DNA of 64,000 nt from Guptibacillus hwajinpoensis (GCA_016841765.1 JAENYN010000004.1:61155-125154), one strand, 5' to 3'. Positions 46,018 to 54,836 are shown, counted from the first letter of the stretch. Notes: generated from the sequence alone by a model not told the origin. Made by a program: numbers and translations.

Positions 46018-47781
46018 ATGATAAAATTATTAGTAATTGCTCCTTATAGCGGATTGGTAGAACTATTTAAACAAGTGATCCCGGAAGTTCCGGAGTTCGA
46101 CATAACAATCAAAATCGGTAACCTGTACGAAGGCGTTGAGGAAGCGAAGGATGCAGAGGCGGCCGGTTATGATGTAATTATAAGCCGTGGAGGGACAGCC
46201 ACTTTGATACAGGAGGTTGTATCATTGCCGGTTATCGATATTCAAGTCTCCGGCTATGATATTTTAAGAATTTTGACTCTTGTGAAAGGGTTTTCTGGTA
46301 AAGCGGCAATTGTGGCATTTCCCAATATATCACTCGGTGCTTCCACAATTTGCAGTATCCTTGATCTTGATATCGTGACAATTACCATTTCAAGTGATGA
46401 TGAAGTCGACGCAAAACTTAGAGAACTTAAGCAAACTGGTTATGAAGTGGTTATTGGTGATGTTATTACGACAGAGGCTGCTAAACGGCTTGGTTTGAAT
46501 GGGATTTTGATCACATCCGGAAAAGAAGCGGTTATAGAAGCATTAGAGGAAGCAAAAAGAATTCTTTCTCTGTTTTCGCGGATGAACGAAGATGTTTCGT
46601 TATTGAAATCCATTCTGGATGAGGATGACCGGGCCGTCGCAGTAATAGATAAAAATATGGATTTCATGTACAAAAATAAAATGTTTTCTAAAGAATTCAA
46701 GGACGTCAACTTGAGAAAATTGCCTGAGCTGGTGTCTTTTTTAGAGGACTCCAGCAATAAAAAAAGCAAAATGAACAGAAGCTTTGAAGTGGACGGACAA
46801 TTGTGGAGGGTTACTGCAACACCGGTTAAAAATGACAACCTGGCCCTGTTTTTTGATCGCCTGGCTGAAAATAATTTCGTAAAGGGAATGCAAGAAAGTA
46901 CGGCAGCAATTGAACTGCTTCCCCAAGTGCCGTTTGAGACAATATTCGGACAGCATGAGTCGACTCAAAAGGTTATCCGCCAGATTAATGAATATGCAAA
47001 TATAAATGCCCCTGTATGGATCATCGCTGAAGACGGGAACGGTAAAGAGTTAATAGCTAAATCTATTTACTTAGCAAGAAGCGATGTTGAGGATCCATTC
47101 GTCATCTTGCATTGCCATCTACTTAAGAAGAATGAGTTAAAAGGCCTGATGAAAGAAGGCTTTTTCCACCGATACCAGAGTACGATATATGTAAGGAATA
47201 TTGATAGCCTTTCTTTTGAGGATCAAAAATTACTGCTTAGTTTTCTTAAGCAGAATGAAGGCATCAAATGGATTGCATCTTCCACGGAAAAAATAGACGA
47301 AAAGATGGAAGCGGGCACTTTTATCCGTGACTTATATAATCTACTTGCCCGGTTTGTTATATATCAGCCGCCACTAAGGGAACGGCCAGAAGACATAAAA
47401 AATCTTGTTCATTTATTCATTTCAGACTATCACTTGAAATACGGGAAGCAAATAGTCGGCATCCGGGAAGAAGCATTGAATGAGTTGTTGGATTACAACT
47501 GGCCAGGGAATGTAGAAGAATTGAAACAAACAGTTGAACAGCTCGTCCTGGAAACGCAAACTTATTTTATTGAAAAAGTGGATATTGAGGCAGTTATCAA
47601 GCAATTAAAACGAAAACGGACAGGTCGGCAAATAAAAAATTATGTGTTACTTGAAGGGTCACTTGAAAAAATAGAAAAAGAAATCATTCAAAAAGTATTG
47701 GAAGAAGAAGACATGAATCAATCCAAAGCAGCAAAACGGTTAGGAATAAATCGGTCCACGTTGTGGCGCAAACTCAAATGA
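46018..47781 (+). CDS. PrpR_N-domain regulator with degenerate sigma-54-type AAA+ domain and Fis-type HTH
   Basis: Of 587 residues, 1-170 form a PrpR_N ligand-binding domain (MIKLLVIAPYSGLVELFK), about 190-290 a PAS-like region, about 300-540 an AAA+ domain like that of sigma-54 activators, and 550-587 a Fis-type HTH (NQSKAAKRLGINRSTLWRKL). The AAA+ part is unusual: Walker A is AEDGNGKE (337-344) instead of GESGTGKE, Walker B appears as STIYVRNID without DE, and GAFTGA is absent. It keeps PLRERPEDI and the WPGNVEEL segment. It probably acts like TyrR-type regulators on sigma-A promoters. AGAGGAG decides ATG 46018; the frame is open 111 bases further upstream. It probably controls the downstream operon. 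Confidence 0.82.
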   Translation: MIKLLVIAPYSGLVELFKQVIPEVPEFDITIKIGNLYEGVEEAKDAEAAGYDVIISRGGTATLIQEVVSLPVIDIQVSGYDILRILTLVKGFSGKAAIVAFPNISLGASTICSILDLDIVTITISSDDEVDAKLRELKQTGYEVVIGDVITTEAAKRLGLNGILITSGKEAVIEALEEAKRILSLFSRMNEDVSLLKSILDEDDRAVAVIDKNMDFMYKNKMFSKEFKDVNLRKLPELVSFLEDSSNKKSKMNRSFEVDGQLWRVTATPVKNDNLALFFDRLAENNFVKGMQESTAAIELLPQVPFETIFGQHESTQKVIRQINEYANINAPVWIIAEDGNGKELIAKSIYLARSDVEDPFVILHCHLLKKNELKGLMKEGFFHRYQSTIYVRNIDSLSFEDQKLLLSFLKQNEGIKWIASSTEKIDEKMEAGTFIRDLYNLLARFVIYQPPLRERPEDIKNLVHLFISDYHLKYGKQIVGIREEALNELLDYNWPGNVEELKQTVEQLVLETQTYFIEKVDIEAVIKQLKRKRTGRQIKNYVLLEGSLEKIEKEIIQKVLEEEDMNQSKAAKRLGINRSTLWRKLK

Positions 47782-47831
47782 TCAGTTTGCGTCACTTTTT
47801 TTATGTACAATGAATTAATTTTCAAAAAATA

Positions 47832-47860
47832 TTGCGTTATGCAACAAATTGTTTTACTAT
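47832..47860 (+). promoter_or_regulatory. Candidate sigma-A promoter with overlapping palindrome before the DUF1537 operon
   Basis: TTGCGT (47832-47837), 17 bases, TACTAT (47855-47860). TTGC-GTTAT-GCAA (47832-47844) is a palindrome that overlaps the -35 box and is a candidate site for the PrpR-like regulator. No sigma-54 -24/-12 sequence (TGGC..TTGC) was seen. Confidence 0.45.
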
Positions 47861-47866
47861 GAATAT

Positions 47867-47880
47867 TGTAAACGTTTTCT
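47867..47880. promoter_or_regulatory. cre (CcpA) site before the DUF1537 operon
   Basis: TGTAAACGTTTTCT matches 13 of 14 positions of TGWAANCGNTNWCA and lies just after the candidate promoter. Confidence 0.7.
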
Positions 47881-47944
47881 ATAAGATTACTGTTTAAAAA
47901 AGCAACACAACAGTGGTGCGGCCGGGAAGGAGGAAAGTTTGTAC

Positions 47945-49252
47945 ATGAGTCACCTGGCAATCATAGCAGACGATTTAACAGGAGCCAACGACACCGGAGT
48001 GCAGTTTGCAAAGCAGGGGATAATGACGACGGTTCTTTTTTCAGAAACAGAAATAAGGGAATCTGACTTATCTGGCGATGTAGTCGTCATTAACACGGAC
48101 AGCCGGGCTCTCGATCCAACCGAAGCGAGACGTATTGTTGAAAAGGTAAGCCTCCAATTACGCAATCTCGGTGTGAAGAATATCTTCAAGAAAATTGACT
48201 CAACAATGCGGGGGAATATCGGTGCTGAGATAGATGCTGTAATGGATACATACGGTATAAAGATCGCTATAGTAGCCCCGGCATTCCCGAATAATCATCG
48301 AATCACGAAACATGGGATTCATTATGTAAACGGTGTCCCTTTAGGGGAATCGGAAATTTCAAAAGATCCTATATGTCCGATAAGGGAAAGTTATCTGCCT
48401 GCTTTGCTTGAAAAGCAAAGCAAACGTGAAGTGATCTTGATTTCCATTGATGATATCAGGAAAGGTGCCGAATTTTTATCAGACAAAATGAAAACGCTCT
48501 CGGAAGAATATCCTTCGGTGATCGCAGTCTTTGATGCAGTAGAGGATAGGGACCTGGAAACCATCTCCAGGGCTGCCGGGCGGATGAATGAAAGAAAATT
48601 ATGTGTCGGTTCAGCCGGCATTGCATTTCATTTAAGTAAAATGCCGGAATCAAAAGACCGAACCGGGGAGCAGCGTCTTCTTAAGCGTCATCCGGTTTTG
48701 GTGGTGGCAGGCAGTGTCAGTTCAGTGACACAAAAACAAATTGATGAGTTGAAAAAGAGTCATTCTATTAGTGAAATTGTAATATCGCCTGACAAATTTT
48801 TTGACGAACATGACAAGCAGCTTGAAGTAAATCGGGTGATTGAAGAGGGGAAAAGGTTGTTAGAGCAAGGGGACCTGATTTTTTCAACAGAACGTGACAG
48901 ATCCGTTATTGAAAAAGTGAAATCTATTCAGAAATCCTTGAATTTGTCCAGTTATTTTGTTGGTAAGGAAATAGCGGACACCATTGGATATGTAGCTTCA
49001 CAATTAATAGCTTTCCAGGAAGTTCAGGGGGTTATCCTGACAGGCGGAGATATAGCCGGTGTTACTTGTAATCTCTTAAAAGGGAAAGGCATTAGGGTCA
49101 TTGGCGAGGTCGAAAACGGAATACCATATGGAGAATTATTCGGAGGTCCATATGATGGTTTATCACTTGTGACCAAAGCTGGTGCTTTTGGGTCTGAAAA
49201 AGCCCTTGTGCATGCGTTTGATAGTTTAACAGGTATCGGGAGCAAGAAATAA
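47945..49252 (+). CDS. DUF1537 four-carbon acid-sugar kinase (DtnK/OtnK type)
   Basis: The 435-residue protein is of the DUF1537 kinase family, known to phosphorylate D-threonate, D-erythronate and related acid sugars at O-4. The N-terminal substrate domain has IADDLTGANDTGVQFAKQG and FKKIDSTMRGNIGAEID; the C-terminal ATP domain has VVAGSVSSVTQKQID and LTGGDIAGVTC. AAGGAGG is ten bases before ATG 47945. It is the first gene of the TRAP/PdxA/LarA operon, and with pdxA-type gene 52458 forms the tetronate route to dihydroxyacetone phosphate. Cytoplasmic. Exact stereospecificity cannot be read from sequence. Confidence 0.88.
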   Translation: MSHLAIIADDLTGANDTGVQFAKQGIMTTVLFSETEIRESDLSGDVVVINTDSRALDPTEARRIVEKVSLQLRNLGVKNIFKKIDSTMRGNIGAEIDAVMDTYGIKIAIVAPAFPNNHRITKHGIHYVNGVPLGESEISKDPICPIRESYLPALLEKQSKREVILISIDDIRKGAEFLSDKMKTLSEEYPSVIAVFDAVEDRDLETISRAAGRMNERKLCVGSAGIAFHLSKMPESKDRTGEQRLLKRHPVLVVAGSVSSVTQKQIDELKKSHSISEIVISPDKFFDEHDKQLEVNRVIEEGKRLLEQGDLIFSTERDRSVIEKVKSIQKSLNLSSYFVGKEIADTIGYVASQLIAFQEVQGVILTGGDIAGVTCNLLKGKGIRVIGEVENGIPYGELFGGPYDGLSLVTKAGAFGSEKALVHAFDSLTGIGSKK

Positions 49253-49314
49253 TATTCACCTTGACAGTGAAAGTTATTTCATAATCTTATAAATAATCAA
49301 AGGGGGAAGAAAAA

Positions 49315-50343
49315 ATGAGAGGGAAAAAACTTTTAGTGCTAGTAGCAGTTATGGTATTGAGCTTGTTATCAGCTTGTGGGGGAGGTAATGAAAAGACCGA
49401 ATCTGCCTCTTCAGACGGAGGTTCCGACAAAGAAACAAAAACACTTCAAGTCGGCATCACGTTAGCGGAAGATTCTCACTATAACAAAGGTCTTGAAAAC
49501 TTTGCGGAACTGGTAAAAGAGAAATCAAATGGTGAACTCGAAATTGAAATATTCCCTAATGGATCACTTGGCGGGGAAAGAGACATGGTGGAAAGTCTTC
49601 AAGTAGGCACGCTGGATATGGTGTTGTCATCTACTGGTCCTCTTGGAAGTTTTGTGCCTGAAATTAATGTCGTTGACTTGCCGTTCCTGTTCGAGAGCCG
49701 TGAGCATGCTTATAAAGTATTAGATGGAGAAGTTGGACAGGATCTTCTGACTCAGCTTGAAAGTGCTGACATCAAAGGCCTGGCATGGTGGGAAAATGGA
49801 TTCCGAAACGTGACAAACAGCAAAAGGCCAATTACGAAACCTGAAGATTTGGAAGGCTTGAAAATCCGTACGATGGAAAACGAAGTTCACATGGATTCCT
49901 TCAAAGCGATGGGAGCAGCTCCGACACCTATGTCGTTCACAGAACTATTCACTGCTTTACAGCAAGGTGTAGTTGACGGACAGGAGAACCCTGTGCCAAT
50001 TATTTTGACATCCCGTTTCTATGAAGTACAGGAACACCTTTCTCTTACTGGACATTTCTATTCACCAGCAGCTCTGTTGATCAGCCAGCAGACATTCGAT
50101 GGTTTGACAGAAGACCAGCAGAAAGCGCTTCAGGAAGCTGCAAAGGAAGGTGCAGACTTTGAACGGGATCTTGTTGCTGAAATGGAGAAAGATATGGTCT
50201 CAGAATTGAAGGAAAATGGAATGAAGGTTGTTGAAGATGTTGACAAGAAACCATTCCAGGAAGCGACTAAATCTGTTTATGACAAATATGAAGACCAATT
50301 TGGCGCTGACTTGATTCAAAAAATCCAGGACGCAGCAAAATAA
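49315..50343 (+). CDS. dctP: TRAP transporter substrate-binding protein (DctP family)
   Basis: The 342-residue protein has a lipoprotein signal peptide with lipobox LSAC (Cys about 21) and the DctP fold: EDSHYNKGLENFAELVKEKS, IEIFPNGSLGGERDMVESLQ and, centrally, the conserved Arg in LEGLKIRTMENEVH that binds the substrate carboxylate, followed by PTPMSFTELFTALQQGVVDG. AAAGGGGG precedes ATG 49315. Its ligand is probably the acid sugar processed by the flanking kinase and dehydrogenase. It is separated from its permeases by a repeat element. Confidence 0.92.
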   Translation: MRGKKLLVLVAVMVLSLLSACGGGNEKTESASSDGGSDKETKTLQVGITLAEDSHYNKGLENFAELVKEKSNGELEIEIFPNGSLGGERDMVESLQVGTLDMVLSSTGPLGSFVPEINVVDLPFLFESREHAYKVLDGEVGQDLLTQLESADIKGLAWWENGFRNVTNSKRPITKPEDLEGLKIRTMENEVHMDSFKAMGAAPTPMSFTELFTALQQGVVDGQENPVPIILTSRFYEVQEHLSLTGHFYSPAALLISQQTFDGLTEDQQKALQEAAKEGADFERDLVAEMEKDMVSELKENGMKVVEDVDKKPFQEATKSVYDKYEDQFGADLIQKIQDAAK

Positions 50344-50387
50344 TTATATAAAACTATGCTGTGTTAAAGCTCAATGTTGATTTTTTC

Positions 50388-50597
50388 CACTAGTTGATTG
50401 GAGTGGAAGGTGCGAGACTCCGGCGTGACTAGCGGGACAGGTGAGACCCCGCAAGAGCAATAGCGATGAGGAGGCTCACCGCCCGCCCTGCGGCATAGCA
50501 GACACTGTGAGTGCGACCGGAGGGAAGCAGGAACAGATGTCGCACTTGTGCCTATGGTGAAAGCGAGTACCTGCAACGGAAATCAACACTAGCATTT
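50388..50597. repeat. Bacillaceae-type intergenic repeat element inside the TRAP operon
   Basis: The element begins CTAGTTGATTGGAGTGGAAG and ends GGAAATCAACACTAG, with inverted ends, and contains GACAGGTGAGACCCCGCA and GAGGAGGCTCACCGCCCGCC, which can pair. This 150-220 base element type is widespread between genes of Bacillus species. No open frame of note is inside. It lies between dctP and dctQ, so it must be transcribed with the operon. Confidence 0.65.
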
Positions 50598-50619
50598 AAC
50601 AGAGCCTAAAACTAAAAAA

Positions 50620-50646
50620 GGTGTGGGGTTACCCTTCCCCCACACC
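50620..50646. other. GC-rich hairpin between dctP and dctQ
   Basis: GGTGTGGGG and CCCCACACC form a 9-bp stem around TTACCCTTC. There is no T-run on the + strand, so partial attenuation rather than full termination is expected; on the minus strand it would look like a terminator (T-rich on that side). Confidence 0.65.
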
Positions 50647-50670
50647 ATTCCTTTGTTAGGGAGGGAAATC

Positions 50671-51162
50671 ATGGACACGATCATCAAAATTATTGATAAA
50701 GTGAATAAAGCACTCGGGCTCGTTCTGGCGCTGCTGTTAATGGTGATGTCTGTTGTTGTGTTTTATCAGGTCTTTTCAAGGTTCGTTCTGGGAGAGTCCC
50801 TGAGGTGGTCGGAAGAATTGGCCCGTTATATCATGATTTGGAGTGTTTTTATCGGGGCTGCGCTGGCCTTGCGCAAGATGGAGCTTATTTCAGTTGATGC
50901 AATCAAAGAATTGATGTCTGAAAAAATCAAAAAAATACTGGTTATTTTCGTTTATTTATTAAGTTTGGTATTCCTGGCTGTTCTTGTCATCTATGGGATA
51001 GAAATGGCCGGTAATGTAGTTAACCAAACGTCTCCTGCCATGAGGATCTCAATGGCGTGGGCATATTCCGCCATTCCTGTAGGTTCGTTTTTTATGATCT
51101 TGAACATAATTGCTGTAGTGCTTGAAAATATATTGAGTTTAAGGGAGGGCAATAAGTCATGA
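50671..51162 (+). CDS. dctQ: TRAP transporter small permease (DctQ family)
   Basis: The 163-residue protein has four membrane helices and the DctQ motif RWSEELARYIMIWSVFIGAA. AGGGAGGGAAATC precedes ATG 50671; the in-frame start at 50623 lies inside the hairpin and is rejected. The stop overlaps the dctM start (ATGA at 51159). It forms the membrane complex with DctM. Confidence 0.9.
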   Translation: MDTIIKIIDKVNKALGLVLALLLMVMSVVVFYQVFSRFVLGESLRWSEELARYIMIWSVFIGAALALRKMELISVDAIKELMSEKIKKILVIFVYLLSLVFLAVLVIYGIEMAGNVVNQTSPAMRISMAWAYSAIPVGSFFMILNIIAVVLENILSLREGNKS

Positions 51163-52424
51163 CAACAGTTCTGTTGGTGTCGATGCTGCTGTTATTTCTC
51201 CTGACTGTTCCTATTGCTCTCGCTATCGGAATGGCTTCGACTCTTGCCGTTTGGTCAGAGGGGCAATTGCCGCTGATTGTCATTGTTCAGCGGATTTTCA
51301 CTTCGCTGGACTCTTTCCCGCTGATGGCGATCCCGTTTTTCATTTTAGCAGGAGGTTTGATGGAAACAGGCGGGATATCGAAAAGGCTTGTCCACTTTGC
51401 GAATACCATCGTCGGTTCCATGACTGGCGGCCTGGCTGGAGTGACGGTCGTAACATCAATGTTTTTTGCTGCGATTTCCGGCTCGAGTCCGGCAACTGTA
51501 GCTGCAATCGGTTCGATTATGATACCGGCTATGGTGGCTAAGCATTACGATGTGAAGTTTGCCGCTGCAATCCAATCGGTTTCCGGAGCACTCGGAGTCA
51601 TTATTCCTCCCAGCATTCCGATGATTCTTTACGGAGTGGTTGTCGGAGTCTCGATCGGCGACCTTTTCCTGGCCGGCATAATCCCTGGACTGTTAATCGG
51701 GTTTTCACTCATTTTAACCGCTTACATTATTGCGAAGAAAAAAGACTATAAAGGCACGAAAAATTTCACCTGGAAAGAGCGGATTGATGCATTCAAAGAT
51801 GCGATTTTTGCCATGTTGATGCCGACCATCATCCTGGGAGGGATTTACGGCGGTATTTTCACTCCGACCGAGGCTGCGGTTGTAGCTGTGTTTTATGCCT
51901 TGATTATCGGAATGTTCGTTTATAAAGAAATCCGAATCAAAGACTTGCCGAACATTTTTGCGCTGTCCGGAATTACAACTTCCATTATCATGCTCATTAT
52001 TGGAAATGCAGGATTATTGGGGTGGCTCCTGACGAAAGAAAGGATTCCGCAAACTGTCGCGCAGTCATTTATAGAGTTTTCGAGCAGCCCAATCGTATTT
52101 TTGCTGATCGTGAACTTATTCTTGCTTATCGTGGGGATGTTCTTTGAAACATCGGCATCTGTTATAATTCTGGCGCCGATTCTGGCCCCTATTGCAATCC
52201 AGCTTGGAATTGATCCGATCCACTTCGGGATTATTATGGTAGTCAACCTGGCCATTGGAATGGTTACGCCTCCACTGGGAGTTAACTTGTTTGTCGCCAT
52301 GCAAATATCGAAAGTACGGCTGGAACAACTTTCAAAAGCAGTGTTAATCTTTCTCTTCGTGCTGATTGTCGATGTCTTGATTATCAGCTACGTGCCAACC
52401 ATTTCCCTATTCTTAATAGAATAA
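51159..52424 (+). CDS. dctM: TRAP transporter large permease (DctM family)
   Basis: The 421-residue protein has about 12 membrane helices and the DctM segments MAIPFFILAGGLMETGGIS, AISGSSPATVAAIGSIMIPA, VIIPPSIPMILYGVVVGVSI and GILTP-like FTPTEAAVVAV. It carries out Na+-driven uptake of the substrate delivered by DctP. Translation is coupled to dctQ by a four-base overlap. The next gene follows after 33 bases. Confidence 0.93.
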   Translation: MTTVLLVSMLLLFLLTVPIALAIGMASTLAVWSEGQLPLIVIVQRIFTSLDSFPLMAIPFFILAGGLMETGGISKRLVHFANTIVGSMTGGLAGVTVVTSMFFAAISGSSPATVAAIGSIMIPAMVAKHYDVKFAAAIQSVSGALGVIIPPSIPMILYGVVVGVSIGDLFLAGIIPGLLIGFSLILTAYIIAKKKDYKGTKNFTWKERIDAFKDAIFAMLMPTIILGGIYGGIFTPTEAAVVAVFYALIIGMFVYKEIRIKDLPNIFALSGITTSIIMLIIGNAGLLGWLLTKERIPQTVAQSFIEFSSSPIVFLLIVNLFLLIVGMFFETSASVIILAPILAPIAIQLGIDPIHFGIIMVVNLAIGMVTPPLGVNLFVAMQISKVRLEQLSKAVLIFLFVLIVDVLIISYVPTISLFLIE

Positions 52425-52457
52425 AAGACCAAAACGGAGCAAAGGGAGTTGAATTGA

Positions 52458-53456
52458 ATGGGTGAATATAAACCGACAATTGCCATTACAATGGGTGATC
52501 CTGCAGGCGTAGGGCCAGAGATTATTGTAAAGGCACTGAATGACAAAAAAGTGTATGATAGCTGCAACCCTTTTGTGATCGGTGATAAGAAAATTTTACA
52601 ACGCGCGCTTGAGGTAACAAACCTTGACTTCCGCATCAATTCCATTAGCAGTCCGGAAGAAGCAGCCTTTGAATATGGAAACATTGATATTATCGATATG
52701 GATCTTGTATCTGCTGATTTACCGTGGGGAGAAGTTTCAGCTGAGGCTGGAAATGCAGCTTTCCGTTATCTTGAAAAAGCGATTTCTCTCACCCAGGATA
52801 AAGGGATTCAGGGGATCTGCACGGCTCCGCTGAATAAAGAAGCCATGCAAAAAGCCGGCCACATGTACCCGGGCCATACCGAAATTCTGGCTGAACTGAC
52901 CAACACGAAAGATTATGCGATGATGTTATCCGCTCCTGACCTGCGCGTAATTCATGTCACCACACATGTAGGGCTGATGGATGCCATTCATAAGATTAAT
53001 GTTGACCGTGTATATACGGTAATCCAGCTGGCAAATGACACATTAAAAAAAGCCGGCATTTCCAATCCCCGCATTGCTGTTTGCGGCATAAATCCGCATG
53101 CGGGTGAAAATGGCCTTTTCGGGAACGGGGAAGAAGAGGAGAAGGTCATTCCTGCTGTCGAAAAAGCGCAGGAAGAGGGTATTGATGTAGTAGGGCCGCT
53201 TCCGGCGGATACTGTATTCTTCCGGGCAAGACGTGGTGACTTTGATATCGTTGTCGCTCAATATCATGACCAGGGCCATGGTCCGATCAAGGTGCTGGGT
53301 TTGGAAGCCGGCGTAAATATTACCGTGGGGCTGCCAATCATCCGCACAAGTGTTGACCACGGGACTGCCTTTGATATTGCAGGAAAAAATATTGCAGACG
53401 AAATGTCGTTAAAAGAGGCACTGCGTTTAGCGGTTGAGCTAGCTCCAAAACATTGA
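52458..53456 (+). CDS. pdxA2: PdxA-family 4-phospho-acid-sugar dehydrogenase (PdxA2-like)
   Basis: The 332-residue PdxA-family enzyme is NAD-dependent and metal-bound. It has IAITMGDPAGVGPEIIVKAL, CTAPLNKEAMQKAGHMYPGH, YHDQGHGPIKVLGL and TSVDHGTAFDIAGK, which include the three metal-binding histidines. Together with a DUF1537 kinase, PdxA2 oxidises D-threonate/D-erythronate 4-phosphate at C3 with loss of CO2 to give dihydroxyacetone phosphate; in isolation the gene would look like pyridoxine-synthesis PdxA, but the context favours PdxA2. AAAGGGAG precedes ATG 52458. Confidence 0.85.
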   Translation: MGEYKPTIAITMGDPAGVGPEIIVKALNDKKVYDSCNPFVIGDKKILQRALEVTNLDFRINSISSPEEAAFEYGNIDIIDMDLVSADLPWGEVSAEAGNAAFRYLEKAISLTQDKGIQGICTAPLNKEAMQKAGHMYPGHTEILAELTNTKDYAMMLSAPDLRVIHVTTHVGLMDAIHKINVDRVYTVIQLANDTLKKAGISNPRIAVCGINPHAGENGLFGNGEEEEKVIPAVEKAQEEGIDVVGPLPADTVFFRARRGDFDIVVAQYHDQGHGPIKVLGLEAGVNITVGLPIIRTSVDHGTAFDIAGKNIADEMSLKEALRLAVELAPKH

Positions 53457-53465
53457 ACGTGGAAA

Positions 53466-53493
53466 CGGCCAGGGGGTTAAGATCCCCTGGCCG
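53466..53493 (+). terminator. Hairpin between pdxA2 and the LarA-like gene
   Basis: CGGCCAGGGG and CCCCTGGCCG form a strong 10-bp stem around GTTAAGAT, followed by GGTTTAAA, with only a short T tract. It may terminate partly; the LarA-like gene may also have its own promoter. Confidence 0.6.
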
Positions 53494-53561
53494 GGTTTAA
53501 ATGGGGAACTTAGAAGCTTTACAGGGTATTGATTCTATCTGGAAACAAGGAGTGTGGTGTG

Positions 53562-54812
53562 ATGACTTTTCCTAAAATGGTGAAAATCAAACAGCATTTT
53601 GAAGCGGAATCGTTAGCTGATATCCCTCAGACAATCACAGAACAACTGGAAAAGGTAGAGGCAGACAATCTCATAAAGCCGGGTATGGAAATTGCAATCA
53701 CAGTCGGGAGCCGGGGCATCGCCAACATACCCTCGATTGTAAAAGCACTTGGGGATGAAATCAAAAAACGGGGTGCAACGCCTTTTATCATTCCGGCGAT
53801 GGGCAGTCACGGAGGAGCCACCGCTGAAGGACAGATCGAAGTCCTCGAAGGGCTAGGTGTAACAGAGTCAGCTACCGGCTGTGAAATCCGGTCTTCCATG
53901 GAAGTGGTTACTGTTGGAGAAACCCGCGATAAGATCCCGGTATTTGTGGATAAGAATGCATATGAAGCTGACGGCATCATTGTGATGGGACGTGTGAAGG
54001 CACATACCGACTTCAAAAATAAAATTGAAAGCGGAATACTGAAAATGGCTTCGATCGGCATGGGGAAACATAAGCAGGCTCTGGCTCTTCATACTTACGG
54101 AATCAAAGGGATCAGCGAAATGATGCCTGAAGTTGGCAAAGTGGCCATTGCCAATACCAATACACTGTTTGGAATTGCAATTGTTGAAAATGCCCATGAA
54201 GAAACAGCCATGATTGAAGCCATAAAGCCCGGGGAAATTGAAAGCCGTGAACGGAAGATTCTCATCAAATCAATGGAACTGATGCCGAGTCTGCCTGTCG
54301 ATGACATCGATATCCTGATTGTCGATGAAATTGGTAAAAATTACAGCGGTACCGGCATGGATACAAATATTATCGGCCGGATACGTGTACTTGGTGTGGA
54401 AGAACCAAAAATTCCGTCCATTAAATACTTGATTGCATCAAACTTAAGTGAACCGAGTCATGGAAATGCCCTGGGCATAGGACTGGCTGACTTAACGACA
54501 AAAAGGCTCTTTAATAAGATTGACTTCCGGGCGATGAATGAAAATGTCATCACCAGTACATTTTTAGACCGGGCCAAAATTCCGATTGTACTCGACAATG
54601 ACATTCAGGCGTTGAAAGCCGCCTTGAGGGCAACATGGGGAGTTGAACCGGAGCATGCGCGAATCGCCAGAATTCCGAATACGCTGCATATCGGGGAACT
54701 GTATGTCTCCGAGTCAATCTATGAAGATCTGAAAGATAAAAAAACAATCGAAGTTGTGGAAGAACTCCATGAAATGGAGTTTGACGAGCAAGGATACTTA
54801 TTATCCATGTAA
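53562..54812 (+). CDS. Divergent LarA-family (DUF2088) nickel-dependent racemase/epimerase
   Basis: The 416-residue protein resembles lactate racemase LarA (DUF2088): N-terminal AITVGSRGIANIPSIV, IIPAMGSHGGATAEGQ (H83, aligned with LarA H108), RVKAHTDFKNKIESGILKMA, where H148 aligns with H174 and K161 with the lysine that binds the nickel-pincer nucleotide, and H170 in GMGKHKQA as candidate for H200. The spacing H to K is 13 against 10 in LarA, a three-residue insertion, so it is a separate subgroup. AAGGAG precedes ATG 53562. Together with larEBC in the same run it is probably an NPN-dependent C2 racemase or epimerase of an acid sugar. The substrate is inferred from the operon, not from the sequence. 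Confidence 0.75.
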   Translation: MTFPKMVKIKQHFEAESLADIPQTITEQLEKVEADNLIKPGMEIAITVGSRGIANIPSIVKALGDEIKKRGATPFIIPAMGSHGGATAEGQIEVLEGLGVTESATGCEIRSSMEVVTVGETRDKIPVFVDKNAYEADGIIVMGRVKAHTDFKNKIESGILKMASIGMGKHKQALALHTYGIKGISEMMPEVGKVAIANTNTLFGIAIVENAHEETAMIEAIKPGEIESRERKILIKSMELMPSLPVDDIDILIVDEIGKNYSGTGMDTNIIGRIRVLGVEEPKIPSIKYLIASNLSEPSHGNALGIGLADLTTKRLFNKIDFRAMNENVITSTFLDRAKIPIVLDNDIQALKAALRATWGVEPEHARIARIPNTLHIGELYVSESIYEDLKDKKTIEVVEELHEMEFDEQGYLLSM

Positions 54813-54836
54813 GTTTTTATGGGGAGGGGAATCGTT

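Noticed and set aside
47782..47944. Sigma-54 promoter before the DUF1537 operon
   Set aside because: No TGGC..TTGC pair with correct spacing was found, and the regulator lacks GAFTGA.
52458..53456. Vitamin B6 biosynthesis gene pdxA
   Set aside because: The sequence fits the family, but its place beside a DUF1537 kinase and TRAP transporter favours the catabolic PdxA2 role.
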